A model generated the notes under the pieces. It was not told the origin of the DNA, did not search any database, and saw nothing but the letters and a program-made list of their open reading frames with translations. From Phenylobacterium zucineum HLK1 (GTDB lineage: Bacteria; Pseudomonadota; Alphaproteobacteria; Caulobacterales; Caulobacteraceae), in contig NC_011144.1 in the NCBI RefSeq assembly GCF_000017265.1, forward strand, positions 744,001 to 808,000: a stretch of 64,000 bases of DNA, given 5' to 3'. The translations under genes and the position numbers were made by a program. Positions 59,383-64,000 of the stretch are shown here, one piece after another; the first letter of the stretch is position 1, and every line of letters starts with the position of its first letter.

Positions 59383-60879
59383 ATGCTCGTGAGTGACGCG
59401 TACGCGATCGGCCAGCGCCTGGATTTCATCGGCTTGGATGCGGAGACGCGCGCCGCGCTGGCCCGGCTTCAGCCGTTCATCGGCGAGCACATCGGCCCGG
59501 CGCTCGATGCGTTCTACACGCGGGTGAAGGCGACGCCCGAGGTCCGCCGCTTCTTCCGCGACGACAGCCACATCGCCGGCGCGCACGCCCGCCAGGGCGA
59601 CCACTGGCGGATCATCGCGAGCGGCAAGTTCGACGAAAGCTATGTGCGCGGCGTCCGCACCATCGGCGAGACCCACGCCCGCATCGGCCTGGAGCCGCGC
59701 TGGTACATCGCCGGCTACGCCCTGATCCTCGAGCGCCTGCTGCGGGACCTCATCGACGAGCGCTGGGGCCGCCGCGGCCTTCTGGCGGGCCGTCGGGGGG
59801 CGGAAGAGACCGGCGCCGCGGCCGGGGCCCTGGTGAAGGCCGTCCTGCTCGACATGGACTTCGCCATCTCGATCTACCTGGAGACCCTCGAGGCCGAGCG
59901 CCGGCGGCTGGAAGCCGAGCGCGAGGCGGCCCAACAGCGGCAGGCCGAGATGGTGGCGGCGCTGGAGGCGGCGCTGGCCCGCGTGTCGCGCGGCGACCTT
60001 CGCGCCCGCATCGAGGCGTCCGCCCCCGAGTTCGAGACGGTCAGCGCCGACTTCAACTCCGCAATCTCGGCGCTGGAGCAGGCGGTGGCCGGGGCGGCCG
60101 CGGCGGCGTCCGGCGTCTCGCAAGGCGTGGCGCAGATCGGCGGCGCCGCCGACCAGCTCTCGCAGCGCACCGAGCAGCAGGCCGCCAGCCTGGAGGAGAC
60201 CGCCGCGGCGCTGGAGGAGATCACCGTCGCCGTCCGCCGCAGCGCCGAGGGCGCCCAGGAGGCTGCCCGCTTCGTCGCCGCCGCCAAGGGCGAGGCCGAC
60301 GAGTCCGCCCAGGTCGTGCGCCAGGCCGTGGCCGCCATGGACGAGATCGACGGCTCGTCGCGCAAGATCGGCCAGATCATCGGGGTGATCGACGAGATCG
60401 CCTTCCAGACCAACCTGCTGGCCCTGAACGCCGGGGTCGAGGCCGCCCGCGCCGGCGACGCCGGCCGCGGCTTCGCCGTCGTCGCCTCGGAGGTGCGGGC
60501 CCTGGCCCAGCGCTCGGCCGACGCCGCCAAGGAGATCGAGGGGCTGATCGGGGAGTCCACCCGTCAGGTGAAGACCGGCGTGCAGCTGGTCGGCCGCACG
60601 GGCGAGGCGCTGGCCGCCATCGTCGAGCGCATCGGCTCCATCGACCGGCTGGTGGGCGAGACCGCCGCCTCGGCCCAGGAGCAGGCCCGCGGCCTCAACG
60701 AGGTGAACGTGGCCGTCGCCCAGATGGACCAGATCACCCAGCAGAACGCCGCCATGGTCGACGAGACCACGGCCGCCACCCGGGCCCTGCACGCCCAGGT
60801 GGACGATCTGGCCGGGACGATGGGCTCCTTCACCGTGGCCGGCGCCGACCCGAGGGCGCGGCTGCGGGCGGTCGCCTAG
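59383..60879 (+). CDS. Globin-coupled methyl-accepting protein (HemAT-like oxygen sensor)
   Basis: A 498-residue cytoplasmic chemoreceptor. The N-terminal protoglobin domain (about 1-160) has the proximal heme His at H98 ([20 protein letters not shown]). A short linker and HAMP-like segment follow (about 190-230), then the MCP signalling domain with [20 protein letters not shown] and [19 protein letters not shown]. There is no transmembrane helix and no C-terminal pentapeptide. It senses oxygen (or NO) through heme and feeds a CheA kinase, perhaps elsewhere in the genome. An FNR-type box precedes it. Confidence 0.92.
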   Translation: MLVSDAYAIGQRLDFIGLDAETRAALARLQPFIGEHIGPALDAFYTRVKATPEVRRFFRDDSHIAGAHARQGDHWRIIASGKFDESYVRGVRTIGETHARIGLEPRWYIAGYALILERLLRDLIDERWGRRGLLAGRRGAEETGAAAGALVKAVLLDMDFAISIYLETLEAERRRLEAEREAAQQRQAEMVAALEAALARVSRGDLRARIEASAPEFETVSADFNSAISALEQAVAGAAAAASGVSQGVAQIGGAADQLSQRTEQQAASLEETAAALEEITVAVRRSAEGAQEAARFVAAAKGEADESAQVVRQAVAAMDEIDGSSRKIGQIIGVIDEIAFQTNLLALNAGVEAARAGDAGRGFAVVASEVRALAQRSADAAKEIEGLIGESTRQVKTGVQLVGRTGEALAAIVERIGSIDRLVGETAASAQEQARGLNEVNVAVAQMDQITQQNAAMVDETTAATRALHAQVDDLAGTMGSFTVAGADPRARLRAVA

Positions 60880-60912
60880 ATCCGGCGCCTAGATCCGGCG
60901 CCTAGATCTGGC
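60874..60912. repeat. Triple 13-bp tandem repeat at a convergent gene junction
   Basis: GCCTAGATCCGGC is present three times in tandem (60874-60886, 60887-60899, 60900-60912, the last with one change). Each unit contains CTAG, a stop in both directions; the first holds the receptor stop, the third the acyl-CoA ligase stop. Confidence 0.85.
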
Positions 60913-62437
60913 GCTCGAGGCCGGCCCAGTAGGGCTCGCGCAGCTTGCGCTTGAAGATCTTGCCCGAGTCCTCGCGCGGCAGCTCGGCGGCGAGCTCGAC
61001 GCGCTTGGGGACCTTGTAGCCGGCGACGTGGGCGCGCAGGTAGGCCTTCACCGCCGCCTCGTCCATCTCCACGCCCGGCTGCGGCTGGACGATCGCGCAG
61101 ACCGCCTCGCCGAACTCCTCGTCGGGGATGCCGAAGACGGCGCAGTCGGCGACGCCGGGCATCTTCAGCAGCTCGGCCTCGATCTCGGCCGGGTAGATGT
61201 TCACCCCGCCCGAGATGATCATGTCCTTGGCCCGGTCGCAGAGGTACAGGAAGCCGTCCTTGTCGAAGTAGCCGATGTCGCCTGGCGCGATCAGGCCCAC
61301 CCGTTCGCTGGCCCGGCGCTTGGCGTCGTCGCCGTGGTAGGTGAAGTCGGCCATCCCGCGGATGCGCGCCACCACCTCGCCGACCTCGCCCGGAGGCAGG
61401 GAATTGCCTTCGGCGTCGATCACCCGCACGTCCGCCTCGGGCCAGGCCTTGCCGACCGTGCCTGGGTGCGCCAGCCAGTCCTCGGAGGTGCAGAACACCA
61501 CGGCGCTGGTCTCGGTCGAGCCGTAGTACTCGTTGATGACCGGGCCCCACCACTCGATCATCGCCCGCTTGATCGGGGGCGGGCAGGGCGCGGCGGCGTG
61601 GACCACGAACCGGAGCGAGGAGAGGTCGTACTTCGCCTTCACCTCGTCGGGCAGCTTGAGCAGCCGGTGGAACATGATCGGCACCATGTGCAGGTGCGTG
61701 ACCTTCTCGCGGGCGATGAGCTGCAGCAGCTCCTCGGGGTCGAAGCGCGGCTGCAGGATCACCTTGGCGCCCAGGCGGGCGGCGGCCAGGCCATAGGCGT
61801 TCGGCGCCGAGTGGTACATCGGGCCCGTCATCACGGTGACGATGTCCTGCGGATCGCCGTGGCCGATGAAGCCGAACGCGCGGCCGACGATCGTCATCGT
61901 CACCATCGCCTCTTCCGGCGTCGGCGGCGCGCGGCGGACGCCCTTGGGATGGCCGGTGGTGCCTGAGGTGTAGATGACGGTCCCCGGCGCCTCGGTCGTG
62001 GTCGCCTCGGCCGGCGGGAAGCCCTCCAGCCAGGCGCTCCAGTCGGTCATGCCGGGCGGGACCGGCGCGGCTTCCACCCCGTAAGCCTCCGCGATCTCGG
62101 CCGGGGTTGCGACCGCCAGCACCGGCACGCCGGGCGGCAGGGCCTCGCGGATCCCCTCGATGAGGTCGGCGTGGATGACGATCGCCTTGGCGCCTGAATT
62201 CTCGAACAGGTAGCGCGCTTCGTCGGCCGTGTAGTGCCAGTTCACCGGCGTCGGATAGGCGCCGATCAGGCCGGCGGCGAAACTCGCCTCGAAGAACGGA
62301 AAATCGTTGCGCAGGTAGAGCGCGACCAGATCGCCCCGGCCGACGCCCAGGCTGGCCAGGCCCGCGGCCGCGCGCGCCGCCCGTTGCTGGAGATCGCCCA
62401 TCGGCAGCCGCCGTGCGCCGCTGGTAAGTTCGCCCAT
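60902..62437 (-). CDS. AMP-dependent acyl-CoA synthetase
   Basis: Activates a carboxylic acid to acyl-CoA through an acyl-adenylate. It has 511 residues with the ANL-superfamily motifs: P-loop VIYTSGTTGHPKGVRR, NEYYGSTETSAVVF, GDIGYFDKDGFLYLCDRAKD and the C-terminal catalytic Lys in REDSGKIFKRKL. GGGAGGACGAC before ATG 62437 fixes the start. The chain-length specificity is not clear from sequence. Confidence 0.92.
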   Translation of the reverse strand: MGELTSGARRLPMGDLQQRAARAAAGLASLGVGRGDLVALYLRNDFPFFEASFAAGLIGAYPTPVNWHYTADEARYLFENSGAKAIVIHADLIEGIREALPPGVPVLAVATPAEIAEAYGVEAAPVPPGMTDWSAWLEGFPPAEATTTEAPGTVIYTSGTTGHPKGVRRAPPTPEEAMVTMTIVGRAFGFIGHGDPQDIVTVMTGPMYHSAPNAYGLAAARLGAKVILQPRFDPEELLQLIAREKVTHLHMVPIMFHRLLKLPDEVKAKYDLSSLRFVVHAAAPCPPPIKRAMIEWWGPVINEYYGSTETSAVVFCTSEDWLAHPGTVGKAWPEADVRVIDAEGNSLPPGEVGEVVARIRGMADFTYHGDDAKRRASERVGLIAPGDIGYFDKDGFLYLCDRAKDMIISGGVNIYPAEIEAELLKMPGVADCAVFGIPDEEFGEAVCAIVQPQPGVEMDEAAVKAYLRAHVAGYKVPKRVELAAELPREDSGKIFKRKLREPYWAGLERQI

Positions 62438-62581
62438 GTCGTCCTCCCGGGCGCTCTGCCGGCGCCTCGGGGACAGTAAACGCCAACCTCCGCGCCCTCG
62501 CCAGATGCCCCCGCGGAAGCCGGCGGTTTGCGGCGGATCAGGGCGCCGCCGGACGATCCGTCCATCCTGGGCTGCGCTTGT

Positions 62582-62603
62582 TATATTAGGAGGATCTAAT
62601 ATA
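62582..62603. promoter_or_regulatory. AT-rich palindrome upstream of the persulfide dioxygenase-like gene
   Basis: TATATTAG-GAGGAT-CTAATATA, a perfect 8+6+8 inverted repeat in a GC-rich genome, 28 bases before the ATG. It resembles operators of ArsR-family persulfide sensors (BigR/SqrR type) that control such genes. Confidence 0.6.
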
Positions 62604-62630
62604 TTGGATCTCGAAAGGGAGCCCACGAAC

Positions 62631-63491
62631 ATGCGACCCCACGTCCAGACGTTCTTCGACCGCGCCACCTCGACCGCCACGCACCTCGTCTCGGACCCGG
62701 CGACCGGCGTCGCCGCCGTCGTCGATCCGGTGCTGGATTTCGACCCCAAGTCGGCGAAGCTCTCGACCCGCTCGGCCGACGAGGTGCTGGCCGCCGTCCG
62801 CGACCAGGGCCTGAAGCTCGCCTTCGTTCTGGAGACCCACGCCCACGCCGACCACCTCTCGGCGGGCGACTACATCCGCAAGGCGACGGGCGCCGAGCTC
62901 GTCATCGGCGCCAACATCCGCGAGGTTCAGAAGACCTTCATCCCGATGTTCGAGGCCGACGACGTCAGCCCCGACGGCCGGGTCTTCGACGTGCTGCTGG
63001 GCGAGGGCGACGTCCTGCGGATGGGCGAGATCGAGATCGGCGTGCTGCACACGCCCGGCCACACGCCCGCCTGCGTCACCTACCTGATCGGCGACGCCGC
63101 CTTCGTGGGCGACACCCTGTTCATGCCGGACTACGGCACGGCGCGGGCGGACTTCCCGGGCGGCGACGCCGCGACGCTCTTCCGCTCGATCCGCAAGATC
63201 CTGGCGCTGCCGCCGCAGACCCGGATCTTCGTCGGCCACGACTACCTGCCCGAAGGCCGCGAGACCTTCCGCTGGGAGACGACCGTGGCCGAGCAGCGGG
63301 CGGGCAACGTCCACGTCCACGACGGCGTCTCGGAGGCCGAGTTCGTGGCCATGCGGACGGCGCGCGACGCCACGCTGGCGGCGCCGACGCTGATCCTGCC
63401 CTCGCTGCAGGTGAACATCCGCGCCGGCGCCCTGCCGCCGCCCACGCCGAGGGGTCACGTGTTCCTGCGGCTGCCGGTCACCACCCCCTGA
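62631..63491 (+). CDS. MBL-fold persulfide dioxygenase-like hydrolase (Blh/ETHE1 type)
   Basis: A 286-residue metallo-beta-lactamase-fold protein. The iron/zinc motif is VLETHAHADHLSAGDYI, followed by HTPGHTPACVTYLI, FVGDTLFMPDYGTARADF and IFVGHDYLPEG. This layout fits the Blh/ETHE1 group, which oxidises glutathione persulfide to sulfite. The ATG follows AAAGGGAG. A TauE/SafE exporter gene follows at once, as in sulfide-detoxification operons. Confidence 0.88.
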   Translation: MRPHVQTFFDRATSTATHLVSDPATGVAAVVDPVLDFDPKSAKLSTRSADEVLAAVRDQGLKLAFVLETHAHADHLSAGDYIRKATGAELVIGANIREVQKTFIPMFEADDVSPDGRVFDVLLGEGDVLRMGEIEIGVLHTPGHTPACVTYLIGDAAFVGDTLFMPDYGTARADFPGGDAATLFRSIRKILALPPQTRIFVGHDYLPEGRETFRWETTVAEQRAGNVHVHDGVSEAEFVAMRTARDATLAAPTLILPSLQVNIRAGALPPPTPRGHVFLRLPVTTP

Positions 63492-63492
63492 C

Positions 63493-64000
63493 ATGGAGCC
63501 CTCGGCCTACTTCGCCGCGGTCGCCAGCGGAGCCCTCGTCGGCCTGCTGCTGACGGTGTTCGGCGGCGGCGGATCGGTCCTGGCCACGCCGCTGCTGCTG
63601 TACGTCGTCGGCGTGCGCGACGCCCACGTGGCGATCGGCACCTCGGCGGCGGCGGTGGCGGTGAACGCGGCGATGGGCCTCTCGGCGCAGGCCCGGGCGG
63701 GCCGGGTGAAGTGGCCCTGCGCGCTGGCGTTCGGCCTGGCGGGCCTCGCCGGCTCCCTGGCCGGGGCCCATTTCGCCAAGCAGGTGGAGGGCGGGACGCT
63801 GCTTGTCTGGTTCGCGCTGGCCATGGCGCTGGTGGGCGGCTCCATGCTGCTGCCGAAGAAGAACGAGGGCGATCCGGCGGTGCGGCTCAATCCCCGGCTG
63901 GTGGTCCGGCTCGCGCCCGTCGGCCTGCTGACCGGCCTGGCCGCCGGCTTCTTCGGCATCGGCGGCGGCTTCCTGATCGTACCGGGGCTGATGGCCGCGA
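63493..64000 (+). CDS. TauE/SafE-family sulfite/anion exporter, N-terminal part
   Basis: About 169 residues to the window end; the gene continues beyond it. Hydrophobic helices include VASGALVGLLLTVFGGGGSV and LTGLAAGFFGIGGGFLIVPG, the GGGG/GIGGG turns being the family signature. It starts one base after the stop of the persulfide dioxygenase-like gene. It likely exports sulfite formed by that enzyme. Confidence 0.9.
   Translation, partial: MEPSAYFAAVASGALVGLLLTVFGGGGSVLATPLLLYVVGVRDAHVAIGTSAAAVAVNAAMGLSAQARAGRVKWPCALAFGLAGLAGSLAGAHFAKQVEGGTLLVWFALAMALVGGSMLLPKKNEGDPAVRLNPRLVVRLAPVGLLTGLAAGFFGIGGGFLIVPGLMAA

Noticed and set aside
1..64000. Insertion sequences, prophage, CRISPR arrays or a defence island
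   Set aside because: No transposase, integrase, phage structural gene, Cas gene or regularly spaced repeat array was found; base composition is uniform apart from short operator sites.

Overview
This is a gene-dense, very GC-rich window. ATGA/GTGA/TTGA stop-start overlaps are common, and codons favour G or C at the third position. CarD/CdnL, CobS/CobT, FdxA, two UrcA-like proteins, a TonB receptor beside a flavin monooxygenase and a TolB/TPR adenylate cyclase together point to an alphaproteobacterium, probably Caulobacterales (Phenylobacterium-like). The order and genus are inference, because no 16S gene is present. The window starts inside narK and ends inside a TauE/SafE gene.

Layout. 0-9.2 kb: a respiratory nitrate reductase operon narK-narG-narH-narJ-narI, followed by a parvulin-type isomerase and two small unknown proteins. 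9.3-20.2 kb: a co-oriented chemosensory cluster resembling Wsp systems (CheW, CheR-TPR, CheW, MCP, CheA-REC, CheB). It ends in two soluble hybrid histidine kinases instead of a diguanylate cyclase. 20.2-26.3 kb: an anaerobic/nitrogen-oxide accessory region (PLP decarboxylase, UrcA-like protein, DUF2249, a PTPS-like enzyme, a 4-TM protein, MobA, hemerythrin and an FNR-type regulator). Its intergenic regions carry several TTGA-N6-TCAA boxes. 26.3-30.5 kb: a TonB receptor and a Baeyer-Villiger-type monooxygenase. 30.7-35.3 kb: housekeeping genes (tRNA-Arg, carD, fdxA, an S4 protein, a SUV3-like helicase). 35.5-39.3 kb: a cAMP module (UrcA protein, CRP-like regulator, class III adenylate cyclase, 32-aa sORF) with two perfect TGTGA-N6-TCACA palindromes. 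39.4-46.9 kb: two unknown proteins, a DUF885 hydrolase, MTA/SAH nucleosidase, and a TetR-HlyD-ABC export operon with its operator. 47-55.3 kb: M23 peptidase, BlaI/M56 pair, rpmB, a phytase-like esterase, cobT, DUF1328, a DUF3089 hydrolase and cobS. 55.3-64 kb: an epoxide-hydrolase-like protein, TauD dioxygenase, MFS transporter, aminotransferase, globin-coupled MCP, acyl-CoA ligase, and a persulfide dioxygenase-like/TauE pair with its own operator.

How the parts fit. Nitrate respiration, Mo-cofactor maturation (MobA), hemerythrin and the FNR-type regulator form one functional theme. The same box precedes the globin-coupled receptor at 59 kb, which suggests oxygen taxis belongs to the same regulon. 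The regulator has the E-xx-SR recognition residues expected for TTGA. The CRP-like protein has both the cAMP-pocket residues and the RE-xxx-R recognition residues expected for TGTGA, and it sits next to a catalytically intact adenylate cyclase. The window is therefore rich in signalling devices that respond to oxygen, nitrogen oxides and cAMP.
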